DNA from: Scytalidium lignicola
Taxonomy: Eukaryota; Ascomycota; Leotiomycetes
Direction of reading: 5' to 3'
DNA: 31,192 nt
NCBI GenBank assembly: GCA_002812745.2
Contig: NCSJ02000441.1
Coordinates: 1-31,192, forward strand
Shown one piece after another: positions 1 to 10,583 of this stretch (position 1 is the first letter of the stretch; the number at the start of each line of letters is the position of its first letter). The position numbers were made by a program, and so were the translations under genes. Below the pieces are notes generated by a model. That model saw nothing but the letters and a program-made list of their open reading frames with translations. It was not told the DNA's origin and made no database searches.

Positions 1-1560
1 GTTGATAGTTTGATCATATATTTATAACATAATCAGAATTGTAAAAGAACAACTAAGTAAATACTAAAGTTGTTTTAAAACCTAAGTGTAAAAGTCCTTG
101 TATATAATATAACTTATTGTAAATAGAAAAACAAGTTAAACTAAGCCTTAATTTATTAACTTGTTAATCTTTATTATAATTAAAAGATATAAATGTTAAT
201 GCTAAGTTATATTACTATATACAAAGTAAAAATTCCTTTGCTTTTAGATTATTACTAATAAGGAGTTGTACAAGTAAGTTTAACAATTATTAAAATAGTT
301 TCAATGTTATGTCTCTTTTCTTATAGTAATGTATAAAATCTTTCTTTGATTAATAAAGTGTTAAAACNAAAAAATATAAACTTCAGTAAATATCCTTATA
401 AAATAAAGAGTTATAAATGTAAAAGTAAATATAAAATTTAATAGTTAATACTTTAATTGACTTTTAACTTTAAAAACAGGTTATGATTATTCAAGGATTA
501 TAAATAAGAGTAAATGGTTATTTGATGGTTATAACAGAATTGCTAGCCTAAAAGTAAATTGTATAAAAGGAAAAACAAGCTTTAGTATCAGACTTAGCTC
601 AAGTAGTTATACTAGAGGAGAAATAGACTTTAATACTAGAATTAGCTTAAGCAGTTATACAATAAGCTTTAATGTTAACTTAAATGTTAGCTTAAGCATT
701 AACTCAAGTAGTTGTACAAGTAAAGGCAAAGTTATTAAATAGTTAAATTAATGTTGTTTACATCTTTAAGCTAGTAATTTCTCAGACTGTCGAGTTTAAC
801 ATAAAATATTAACATTGATTTCTTTAAGAATAAGTTAATTTTACTAATATTCTTAAAAATGGTTATATATACAATTATAAAATCAATTACTTATTAACCT
901 TGTAAATAGAATATGTTGTATAAAACCTGATTTCATTTAATTGTTTTTTAAAGTATATAAAAGAATAATATTACTTACAATCTATATAATATATTATAAG
1001 AGAAGTTAATAAGTTAAGAGTTATAAAAGAGAAGATATATAATAATACTTATAATATAAACAGTATAAGTAACTTTATAAATTGTAAAAAGAAAAATCAT
1101 TAAACAAGAGTAAAAAGTATAATTATACAATAATCTATATACTTTTACTAAAAAGTAAATAACAATTATATAAGAATTATATAATTATTATATTATAATA
1201 CATATAATAGAATATTAATTATAATATAACTTTGTTTATAAAGTATAAGTATAATTAAAGGATATAATTAAAAGATATGATAAGTTAACTTATAACTAAT
1301 CAAATCATTAAAAACACATTTTCAGAATTAATAAGAGTTGATTTTTAAAGAGTATCTTATATAAATAATCTATAATGTTTTTAATATTATATAGATTGAT
1401 TTTTAAANGTAACCAAAAAATTAAGGTATAAAGTAAATTCAGATTTAATAATCAATTGATAAACGATAAGAGTAATATAATCTTAATTAAATTTAGTTAG
1501 TAACTAAAAATTAAATTAAATTAAATCAATCTTAACATTGTTAGCAACTTAAGGAAATTT
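1..1560. other. AT-rich stretch without a recognisable gene
   Basis: Apart from the coding-like relic at 551-745, I see no open frame, RNA gene or intact repeat here. The sequence is dominated by TA/AT-rich runs and is stopped in all frames, as in the rest of the mutated block. Single N bases at 367 and 1407 each sit beside an A run. It is probably old transposon DNA mutated beyond recognition by eye, but that is inference. Confidence 0.5.
551..745 (+). pseudogene. Coding-like relic with degenerate Ala/Leu/Val/Gln repeats
   Basis: One plus-strand frame reads as a repetitive Leu/Ala/Val-rich peptide, with stretches such as ALVSDLAQVVI and ALTQVVVQVKAK. It is interrupted only by TAA or TAG codons standing where Gln would fit the repeat. 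At DNA level the phrase 'agctcaagtagttatac' recurs in variants at three places. I do not recognise the protein. It could be a degraded coiled-coil or low-complexity segment of a transposon or host gene. The stop pattern (Gln to stop) fits C-to-T mutation. Identity is unknown; the repeat itself is directly visible. Confidence 0.35.
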
Positions 1561-2460
1561 TTGCTTAAGACTAGGCTTCAAATTCTTTAAGCGTTAAACA
1601 GATAAGATTCTAGACTAAGGGTTAGGAGACCCTGGTTTCTGGAATAAAAGGCTTTTGACATGGTGCAATTTCTATCCTAGAGATCTGAAAATATCTTTTA
1701 AATAAGATACATCTGATTTATTGTGTATTAATTAGGACAGTTATATTAAGCATAATGAAATAATGGTTAAAGCTTTTTTATTTGAATAAATTTAATATTA
1801 TTACAAGAAGCTTAGTACAAGGTATAAGTGAGCAATGACAGAAAAGGAGATTGTTGTAGTCAGATTCAGCTTTTCCGAAGACGTAATTTATTCACCAAGA
1901 CCAATTTGTACAATAGTATATCGCCATATAGTATCAGATGTCTTTATAGTGTTTGTTAGCATGAGTAACATGTTAATTAATGCTTCTGAATATAGTGTAT
2001 TTAACAGAGGATTGGCTAGAGGTAATCTTGCTCCTTTTGAAATTGTATGGTTCTTATAGTTGTCTAGGAGGGGATCCAGAATGACACTTAATTTGGCCTT
2101 ATTTTTTCTTTGTTTACTTGTTATTGAAGAGCAGGAAATTTTAACATTATATTCTTCTCTCTTTGTAGTAACTAGTAATTCTAAATCTAAGCAAACCAGA
2201 AAAACCTTTCCCAAAACGTATTCTTAACATGATGAGTCAAGTTCATCAGCAGCTTAAGGATTTATACAGCACAACAATTCTAAGCTATATTACTTTGTTA
2301 GTGATAAACAGTATTATTATTGAGATAAGGCCAGAATAATCTAACAGCTTAATTATCCTATGAATACTTGGGTATATAACAAGAAAGGATAAAGTTAGTC
2401 ATCTCAAGGAGAAAAGTGGTGGATAAGGACTAACAAGACCTTAGTTGAGTACAAATAGTT
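1561..2460. other. Moderately AT-rich island with short unassigned open frames
   Basis: This stretch is less AT-rich than its surroundings and carries overlapping short open frames: 74 codons at 1835-2059 (plus) and 108 codons at 1888-2214 (minus). They overlap on opposite strands, so at most one can be real. The minus frame ends in ...SDTIWRYTIVQIGLGE, which looks protein-like, but I cannot place it in a family. There is no splice or promoter context to support a gene. It may be a single-copy remnant that escaped heavy mutation, or a piece of an unidentified transposon. Confidence 0.3.
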
Positions 2461-2662
2461 ATAAGATATAATTATAATGATTAAAACCTAAAGTGTAAAT
2501 AAATGGTTATATATAATTAACAAGTTAACTTTGTTTAAACTTTAAGAATATATTTTTCTCTTAATAACCACTTCTTATAAAATATAGAATTGCTTATACT
2601 TCTTCACTTGTTACTATTTTAAAAGAAAATATTTAATTTTGAATAGTATAACATCTAATTAC

Positions 2663-2840
2663 CTGTTATAACCTCTTTATTTAAAGGCTTGAGGCTTAAT
2701 AACATTAGTTATACAGAGAACCTCTAAAGTAGAAGAAGGAAAGTCATATAACAGATTATATAATAAATCTAATAGATTTAGACAAATCCAAAAGCTTTAA
2801 GATCTTAAAAGATCTAAGAAATCTAAATAGTACAAAAGTT
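2663..2840 (+). repeat. Possible eroded LTR (5' half), gypsy-like
   Basis: The stretch starts TGTTATAACC and contains 'aggcttgaggct' followed by 'acagagaacct'. The same phrases occur in the same order near the 5' end of the well-preserved LTR at 25932-26288. A purine-rich block with repeated 'gatct'-type words follows, as in that LTR's U3, and then 'tatataag'. No 3' end or target duplication could be matched. It is probably the first half of a related, older LTR. The region from 2841 to 3489 shows only AT-rich sequence. Confidence 0.4.
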
Positions 2841-3489
2841 TATATAAGTAAATAGTTTTCTTAATTAAGTAAAGCTTTATACTTAATTCAAATTAAATAT
2901 CTTATAAAAAGATCTTTTAATAACAACTTAACTAATACTTATAACTTTACATTTATATATAAGCCTTTAAATAAATAATATAATATTTATATAAAGTAAA
3001 TATCTAAATACTTTATTAACAAATATACAAGGTATATTATACTTTGAGTATTATTTTATATAATACTTGTAAAGTTATAAATAATTATGTTAGTTATAAA
3101 TACAAGATTAATACTTATAATAAAAGTAAAGAAGATTAACCTTTTATCTAAAGTAAAATTAGTAAAAACTGAAATAAGAGAATTAAAAACCTAAATACTA
3201 AAAGTAGTATTATTAAATAAGTTTAACAAGACTAAGTTTAAGTTATAACTCTTTTTAGTTTAATATAAAATCTATATTACTTTTAATAAAAAAAAGTTTA
3301 ATAATAAAAAAAGACTAAGTATTGTAGATTATAACATTTTTAAGAGAATTTACATTTAGTTAAATTAAAGTATTCTTAAAGAATTATATTAAGTATTAAA
3401 CAAAGAATAAATAAAGAATTCTCTTTTAAATAATAAGAATCTTCTATATTTAAAATAAGTTTAAAAGGAATATTAACAAAATCTTTAAA

Positions 3490-3728
3490 GATATTAATAA
3501 GGTAAGTCCTTGGACTTGGACTTAAAGGTCTAAGGGTAAGATCCACAGTATTTCATTATCTATATCTATATAAAGTCTAGTCATTGCTGTAGTAGATAAG
3601 AACCTTGTGTTCAACCTAAGTAACGAATTCTACCTTACTAGTTGTACTATACTTGAGCAAGTCTTACATTGTACTCCTTGAATCCTAATAGCATGGTTAT
3701 CTTGACTTATATCACTAGATATATAACA
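3490..3728 (+). repeat. Partial LTR of a related gypsy family
   Basis: It carries the same ordered words as the chromovirus LTRs in this window: a variable 'cttggacttaaaggtct' block, 'tttcattatctatat' with a TATA-like 'tatataaag', then 'tgttcaacct' and a terminal 'tataaca'. The 5' end is missing or unrecognisable. Sequence after 3728 does not match the gag leader of the other copies, so this is a sister family or a rearranged end. It is less AT-rich than its surroundings, which suggests weaker mutation. Confidence 0.45.
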
Positions 3729-3854
3729 GGATTGTCATAATTAAAAACACATTGAATTTATACATTAACTAAATCTAGTTGATATAAAGTATTTAATTGA
3801 TTTACAAAAGTGATATTTAACTTTAATTTTTATATACTTCTACTTAAGGGGGTA

Positions 3855-4077
3855 TGTTGGAGGGTAAAATAAGTGGTATTGTATTATTAGGCTGAAATCT
3901 AGTTGGATTCAACACTCCGACCTTAAAACTATAACTGTAATGAGTTGAAGCAACTTAATGTAAGCTTAAGGAATTCCCGGAATACTGTTTGCACTATAAA
4001 TTGTACTGTAGTTGTCTTGTAGGATAGTCAATTAACTTCATTCTATTGTTTTTTGAGCATATGTGCTTGTTGTAACA
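3855..4077 (+). repeat. Putative LTR preceded by a polypurine tract
   Basis: A purine run with five G residues (3846-3852) sits two bases before TGTTGGAGGG. Polypurine tract then TG is the usual layout at the start of a 3' LTR, and TGTTGG is a common start in Ty1/copia LTRs. A matching end TGTAACA occurs at 4071-4077, giving a 223-bp candidate. No target duplication is visible and no second copy lies in the window, so the 3' boundary is tentative. Confidence 0.4.
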
Positions 4078-4311
4078 TCTAAGTTAACAACGAGTCATCC
4101 CTTATATCGATTAGGTAAGCATTACTTTGACAGACTTGGATAAGCATGTAGGTCAAGTAGCTCTTGGTTAGCACATACCATAATCCGTCCGACAGCCTTG
4201 ATATCTCTGACACTTGGCCTTTAATCTTAGCAATTCTGACCTGATGTATCATGAGCCTGATTTCTCGGCATCGTTGAGCAAACGGCAACAGAAGCAGCTT
4301 TACAAAGTATA

Positions 4312-4806
4312 ATGGATACTAGCACCTCTGTCCTATCTACTATTATCCATGCGTTAAATACATCTTTGTATAGCTGTGTATTATGCTACAAACGCAAATT
4401 GAAATACAATAGACAATCATTATATTCGAACTGTATCAAGGTGTATGCTACTTTTGTATTTCTAATGCTTAGCAAAAGAATTTGCCAAAAACTTAATAGT
4501 ATGATTAATCAAGCTTTAATGGAGTGGTTGAGAATGTTAGAACACATTGTGAAGATGTTCAAGGAGAAATTGCTTGTTGAGAACGGTAAAGAAGTTATTG
4601 AATGTATACTTTTTAACTTTAGCAAAAACCCTTTACACAACATAGTAAAAATATCTTTAACTATAATAGATAAGCATTTGATATCAGACGAAGATGTTAG
4701 AAGTTGTATATTAATACTAAATGAAGAATATACTTGTCTTGTTATAAAGAAGATAAGAGTTAATATGTTAGTAATGGTTTTTAAACAAGCTTTAACAACA
4801 AAGTAA
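4312..4806 (+). CDS. 164-codon open frame, unknown protein
   Basis: This is the longest uninterrupted frame in the window. It starts at an ATG, ends in TAA, and stays open through a region where neighbouring sequence is full of stops. The protein is rich in Leu/Ile/Lys with a few Cys near the N terminus (YSCVLCYK). I see no signal peptide, zinc finger or catalytic motif. A 100-codon frame lies antisense inside it. Upstream, a 69-codon minus frame at 4079-4288 (ending in DIRDDSLLT) is also unassigned. The base composition of 4020-4450 is clearly less AT-rich than the flanks, so this may be single-copy DNA not hit by the repeat mutator. It could be a lineage-specific gene, an exon, or chance. 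A MITE lies 61 bp downstream. Confidence 0.3.
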   Translation: MDTSTSVLSTIIHALNTSLYSCVLCYKRKLKYNRQSLYSNCIKVYATFVFLMLSKRICQKLNSMINQALMEWLRMLEHIVKMFKEKLLVENGKEVIECILFNFSKNPLHNIVKISLTIIDKHLISDEDVRSCILILNEEYTCLVIKKIRVNMLVMVFKQALTTK

Positions 4807-4859
4807 ATCAAATGAAAAACCTCTTATTAGTAATATATATTATACTGATTGTATATACA

Positions 4860-4867
4860 AATAAAAG
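4860..4867. repeat. Left 8-bp target-site duplication of MITE copy 1
   Basis: AATAAAAG directly before the terminal inverted repeat is repeated exactly at 5425-5432 directly after the right end. Confidence 0.9.
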
Positions 4868-5424
4868 TAAACTGGCCGAACAGTCCAGACGAGACTGTAT
4901 GGTCCAGACTGTATGGTCTAGATGCTTTACAGTTTGGACTGAACCGTAAGGCATCTAGACAAAATTAGACTATAAGGTAACCAGACTGTAAGGCATCGAG
5001 ATAAGACTAGACTGAACTGTAAAGCATCAAATTATAAGGTATCTAAATTGTACAGTCTGAAATTTAAAGTTTTAATACCTTATGGTTTATTAAAAATTAT
5101 TTATTAAATAAAAATAGTAATGCTTTATAGTAATAGTAATATAAATTAAATTTAATAATTTTTAATTTTAATTTTTAGTTAAGACTATACAAACTATAGT
5201 CTTAAAACAGTTTGCATTTTAATTTAATTTCAGACTGTAGACTATACAGTCTAGTCTCAAATTTTTAAGTTCAGACTATAGTCNTTTTCAGATTAGACCA
5301 TATGGTCTACAGTCTGAAAACAGTCCTTATAATTTAAATTGCTCAGATTATGGTCTGAAACAGTCTACAAAAACCTTACAGTCTGGTCTGGACCATAGTC
5401 CAATGCAATAGTCCGGCCAGTCTA
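4868..5424 (+). mobile_element. hAT-like MITE, copy 1 (8-bp target duplication)
   Basis: The element begins TAAACTGGCCG and ends CGGCCAGTCTA, so the terminal inverted repeat is TAGACTGGCC with one G-to-A change on the left. Perfect 8-bp duplications AATAAAAG flank it at 4860-4867 and 5425-5432; 8 bp is the target-site length of the hAT superfamily. It has no coding capacity. The body is dense in short words of the type 'agactgt/acagtct' and has an AT-rich centre. Compared with copy 2 it has lost many CpG sites by transition (for example 'accgtacggtc' becomes 'actgtatggtc'). Confidence 0.9.
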
Positions 5425-5432
5425 AATAAAAG

Positions 5433-8100
5433 ACTATTTATAATCTTTTAAATGCAAAATGATTAAATAATATGTTATTATTTATACTAGAATTAACATT
5501 AAGGTCAATATACATTTAAGGCTTTATATTTAACCTTATTATTATTAATGTAAATTTATTGTCTCTTTATCTTTATTTATCTCTTATTTAATATTACTAG
5601 TAAATTTTCTTAAAGAATATCCAGTTAATTACAAGTATTTTATATAAACTAACTATAGAAAAAGTTATTTAAATAGTTATAAAGGATATTTATAATCTGA
5701 AAAAGAGTATAAAATCTTTGTTATTCGCCTTTTACTTTGTAATTATCAATAGTATAATCATTGAAGAGGTTATAACTTTATTTAGAAAAAAGAAGTATAT
5801 ATTAATTATAAATTACAAGTTAAGTCTTAAACAAACTTTTATATAAGTAAGCTTTTTTAAAATACAAGAATTAATGATTTTATAAGTATTTGTTCTTTTC
5901 CTTAATTATGTTAGTAATTATAAGGATTTATAAATTGTTTAGATAATGACTAATCTCTTTATCTGGATTGTACAATCTATTAACTTGTATTATGATAAAG
6001 AAGTATTTAAATTATCTTTATTTAAGATTAAGATATGTTATTATTTGTAATAGTCTATATACATGCTTTGTAATAGTCTATATACATGCTTAAACTTAAT
6101 GCTTTGAAAAGTTATAATTTAATTTTATAATCTTTAAGTANTTTTTTTAATATAAAGTTTCCTCTTAACATTAATGATATAAATCTTATTGTAAATATTA
6201 TTAAAGTCTTGAATTAATATAATAAGTAGACTAATATAAGTTTTTGTATAATATGCTTTAAGATTTATATTATAGTTTATTAATTAAAGAACCTTGATTT
6301 TAAGAGCTTGCTTAAGTAATCTCTTAATTATAATTTATCCTTTTTAGAATAAAAAAAAATGTTTAAGGAGTTTTAACAATAAATAGAAGTAGAAATCTTA
6401 TATTATTATGATTATTCTAAAGTATTTTGTTAGATAACTAAGAGAATAACAAGAATTATTATAATAAGAGTATAACTTGACTTATATTATTTATTTTACT
6501 AAATTGATAATGTTATGTCTTTGTTAAAGATGACTGAATCTTAACTCTTTATTATAAGTATTAAGTTAGTAGAAAATGGTTATGTTATAGAATCTAAACT
6601 TATAATTAAGAAATGAGGATGGATATTCTATATGTATATACAGTAATATACTATTGCTTTCATTCTTGTTAAGCTTTGTATTTACTTCTCTTTTCTTATT
6701 ACTTAATATACTTAAGTTATATTAAATACTCTTTTTACTGATTAAAGTAAAGTAATGATTATTAATAAGAATATTCTACTTTAATAACTTATAAAAAAGC
6801 TGATAAAGAGGATAAGAAAGAAAAGAGAAGAGTAATGAGGATTAACTTAAAATTTGTTATTACTTATATTTTATATAATATAAGTTAATATGTTTATTAA
6901 AACAATATTAATTATAATAATTAGTAATGCATTTTTATTTAATTAAGTATTTAATTTATTAATAATTCAAAACTCTTTAAGTAGTATAAATCTCTCCTTG
7001 GTTAAGCTTAACCTCTTTTATATTAATGTTAAGAAGTTGTTAAGGAATAGTATAACAAAGAAGGAAATTTCAGTAGTTAGTATAACCTCTTTAAGCAATA
7101 GTATGTAAACAACCTTATAAATATTCAATGATTTAATATTTGTAGATTTAAACATAAATAGCTTAAATAATACAAGAACTTAAAAGGAATAAGATGATAT
7201 TATTCAAGATATAAATATAAGTCTTAACAAGGGCTTTGATTTTATTATAATAGGATATTTTAGTATAAAGGAATAATAACATTAACAAATTTAATATAAT
7301 ATAAGAGTAAGTATGCTAATAGTGTAAATATTACAAATATTAAAAGTAATTAATTATAAATTTAATTTACTTAACATTAATGATAATATAATCCTTAATA
7401 TTATTCTTAATTTCATCTTAAACTTCTTCTTTATCATCTTCCTCACTTTTAATATTATATAAGATAATGNTTTTTTTTTTCTTTTTTACTTGTTTCTTTG
7501 ACTATTTCTTTATAACTTTTTAACTTTTATTATTATATTATATAATTCTTATGTAAAAATATAAAAGTAACTTTATAAAATAAATATTTTTCCTTTTATA
7601 CAAGTTTTATACTTCTTTATAATTACTTAAAGGTTATTTATATCTTATTAATAAATAATATTTTATATATAAAGTTATTAAGTTTAAGTTATTAATTTTT
7701 ATTTTTTTATTTAAATATATTAATAAATTAATATTAAAGGAATTATATAAATATTAATTATTAAGTTAAAAAATTTGTTTAATCTTTATAAAGTTATTAT
7801 ATCTAAAGGTAAACTATTCCATTTTAAAAGAGTTGTTAAAAGAGTATCTTATTAAGTTATTATTAATTAATATAATATAGTCCTCTTATTATATAAACAA
7901 TAAGAATAAATTATAAATATAAAGAAATAACAAGATTTAAAGAAAAAAGGAGTTAAGTATAATAATAAAGTAAGAAGTATTTTAAAAGAAGTATATGATG
8001 AAAAGAGAATAAAGCAAAGATGAAGTTGACTTTATAAGATATAATCAAGAGGTTATAATACTTTTAATTATTCCTTTTATAAGTAAGTTAAATAATATAC
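5433..8100. other. AT-rich stretch without a recognisable gene
   Basis: No frame of useful length and no motif of a known family can be seen on either strand. The region is TA-rich with N bases at 6141 and 7470 next to T runs. One exact 23-bp tandem duplication stands out at 6045-6090 and is listed separately. Most of it is probably old transposon sequence. Confidence 0.5.
6045..6090. repeat. Exact 23-bp tandem duplication
   Basis: The unit beginning TTGTAATAGTC and ending ACATGCT occurs twice back to back (6045-6067 and 6068-6090) with no mismatch. Perfect identity inside otherwise eroded sequence suggests a recent slippage event, later than most of the mutation. Confidence 0.85.
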
Positions 8101-8456
8101 TATTACAAAATTATATTATCCAAGTTACTAGATAATAAGAATAAGGTAGATGTTCAAGGACAATGGATACAAGAGACACTTAAGCAAATGACTAAGTTAA
8201 AGGCAAGATTTAATAATGTATTTAAGTTGAACATAAAGAGTTTACTCTTATGTTCTTACAATATGCTTATATAAATAATAAAATATAATTAGACTTCTTA
8301 GACCTTTTAAGTCTTACAGGTTTATAAACTCCTTAGACTCTCTAAGTCCTCTAAGTCTTAATCATGTCATATAATTGTTAAGTTCTTTATATATACTTTG
8401 TTATATATCAAGCTTCAGGTTTATACTAATCAACTTGTTAAGTTAAATTTATAACA
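8101..8456 (-). repeat. Chromovirus LTR, minus orientation
   Basis: Read on the minus strand it starts TGTTATAAA and ends at TAATA, which corresponds to TAACA after a transition. At 356 bp it matches the length and internal word order of the LTRs at 10227, 21047, 25235 and 25932 ('aggcttgatat', TATA box, 'tgttcaac', final 'ttcttatt...' segment). On the internal side (8457-8470) lies 'ttatcctctttctac', the reverse complement of a purine tract, so this is the 3' LTR of a minus-strand element. No target duplication could be confirmed. Confidence 0.75.
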
Positions 8457-8525
8457 TTATCCTCTTTCTACATTAACATTGTCTTAACACTTAATTATTA
8501 TTATAAACATCTTACTTCTATATAA
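8457..8525 (-). mobile_element. 3' internal stub of a minus-strand chromovirus
   Basis: This short stretch aligns by eye with 21388-21465, the sequence just inside the 3' LTR of the minus-strand element further right: the purine tract, then 'catcttaac/cgtcttaac', then 'atcttactt/atcttattt'. The similarity stops near 8525, where plus-strand material of another copy begins. The rest of the element is gone. Confidence 0.5.
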
Positions 8526-8544
8526 ACCTTGTAAAGAGTGACTA

Positions 8545-10226
8545 GACTTACCTTATATAATTGTACTATAAGTAGTCTTATAACATTTTAAATATTATTA
8601 TATAAAAGCAAGTTATATTAGACTTGAATAAGTATTAAACAAAGATATAGTAATTAGTTTTGAAAAAAAGTTCTAAGGAAAGTTCTGAAGAAAGTTTAAT
8701 AAGTGAAAGCTTAAGTGAAGAAGTTGACTTAGAAGATAACATCATGAACTTAACATAAGTCAGATCACTAACAAGATCAGTAGTTGGAGGACCTTTAGGA
8801 GGATTCTTATCAGGATTACTAGCTTTACTATTTAGACTAGTATTAACAACTATTATAAGCAAGGGTAAGAGACCTTTAAGAGGAGAGGTAAGAGTAATTA
8901 AACTAGACTTTTTTTTATAGAAATAAGAATAAGCTTAAAACATACTTAGTATAAATAAGAATATATTTAATGTTGAATAAACAAGTATTTATAAATGATA
9001 TACAAAGGGTATTATAAGTAACATTATATCTTAAAAGAATTATAACAAATTAATTTTAACTATTCTTAAACAATTACTTTAATTATGTAAAAGATCTAAT
9101 CAACAAGGAAACTTGAAAACTTTTTAATAATTATAATAAATATATAAAAGAACTTAATAAGTTGTTCAAAGACATTAACAAAAANGAGAAATATAAAATA
9201 GTATTTTTATTATCTTAAGTAAACAAAAACTATTAATGATTATATTGCCTTGTTCAGACAATATTTAATATAAATAAACTAGAANTAAAAAAGCTCTTAT
9301 TATGTAATATAAAAGAAGATTAAAGGATAAGATATATAACAAGTTATATTAAAAGGCTTTAATCTTAGACTTAAAAACCTTGATTAATCAATATATTAAA
9401 ATTAGAAATCAATTATATAAAAANGAAATTAGACAAGAAGGGATTGTCTTATTTTATAAGTAGAAATAACAATTAGACAAAGAAATCACAATTATAAGAA
9501 GACCTTATAAACCTTAATATAATCAGAAAAGAAAAACCTTAAAAAGGTAAAAATCAAAAGCTTAAGGGAAAAGAGAATTTGTTTAGAATTAACTTTGAAA
9601 AGTTAAAAGACTAAAAGGAAAAGAAGTTATATTTTAAATATAAACTTCTTGAGTATATTATTAACAACTATAAAGATAAAGGAAAATAGACAACAATTAT
9701 AAACATAAGTATTATAAGTATTCTTAGGCAAGAATTACTATTATCAAATTATAAAGAAGTTTAAACTAATATACTTAGTATAAGGATTTTTAAGAACCTT
9801 AAAATGTACTTAGAAGGGGATATTACTGAGGAAGCATCTAATATCAAAGAATAACTCTAGTTAAGAGTATATTATTAGATTAGAATTCAGTATTTAAAAT
9901 GTTAGAGAATTATATGCCTTCTAAGGAGAAATGATGATAAGATCTTCTAGTAAGAGATTAAAACAATTAGTAAATTATATTACAATTAAGATAACTTAGT
10001 ATTAGTTATTAAAAGAAGTTATAAAACTATTATACTTATTTAAAGTAGATTATAATCATAAGAAGTAATATTAAGATTACTTAAGATTAGTAAATAAGAA
10101 TATTTATTAAGATTCAACTAATGGATATTAAACAANAAAACCTTTAATCAACTTATTTAGNAAAAAACATAAGCTATTAATAAGAACTTGAGTATTTAAG
10201 CATAGAATAAGTAATAATATCTTAAG
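8545..10226 (+). pseudogene. Chromovirus gag relic (copy A), LTR mostly lost
   Basis: An LTR end (...ttataaca to 8585) and the leader 'ttttaaatatta' match the LTR/leader junction of copies B and C after G-to-A changes. A stop-ridden gag follows: an acidic Glu/Ser-rich N-terminal region (8660-8740), the core with KLDFF followed by a phrase equivalent to LVQIRIYLMLN (8900-8980), and a degenerate zinc-knuckle region near 9625-9680 (LYFKYKLLEYIINNYK, compared with LCFKYRLLRHITNTYK in copy C). From about 9720 to 10226 I cannot recognise domains. Gag would form the particle and bind element RNA. It is more decayed than B or C. The next LTR starts at 10227, so copy B may have inserted into it. Confidence 0.6.
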
Positions 10227-10583
10227 TGTTACAGGTTTTACTGTAACACGATGATTAGTATAAGCCTAAGGCTTGATACACAGCAGAGTATATATAAAGA
10301 ACTTAACAATTATGTGACATAATAAGGACTTAAAGGACTTAAAGGGTTTAAGAGGTCTATAAACTTATAAGACCTGAGGAGTCCAAGAGGTTTAGTAAGA
10401 TTTTATTATCTATATAAGTATGTTGTAAGAATATAAGAGTAAACTCCTCATGTTCAACTTAAATACATTACTAGATCTTATCTTTAACTTAATTGCTTGC
10501 TTAAGTATCTTCTGTTTTTACTGTCCTTGAACATTTACCTTATCCTTATTATCCAATAACCTGAATAGTATAATTTTATAACA
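10227..10583 (+). repeat. 5' LTR of chromovirus copy B
   Basis: It runs from TGTTACAGG to TATAACA, 357 bp, with the same ordered blocks as the LTR at 25932-26288. A TATA box (tatataag) lies at 10411-10418 and 'tgttcaac' at 10451-10458. The U3 holds a short purine/pyrimidine repeat block ('aaggacttaaagg' and variants). The internal leader 'ttttgaacac' follows directly. Confidence 0.85.

Noticed and set aside
1600..1690. A possible tRNA or structured RNA around 'gagaccctggtttctgg'
   Set aside because: I could not draw a cloverleaf with matching acceptor ends and T-loop.
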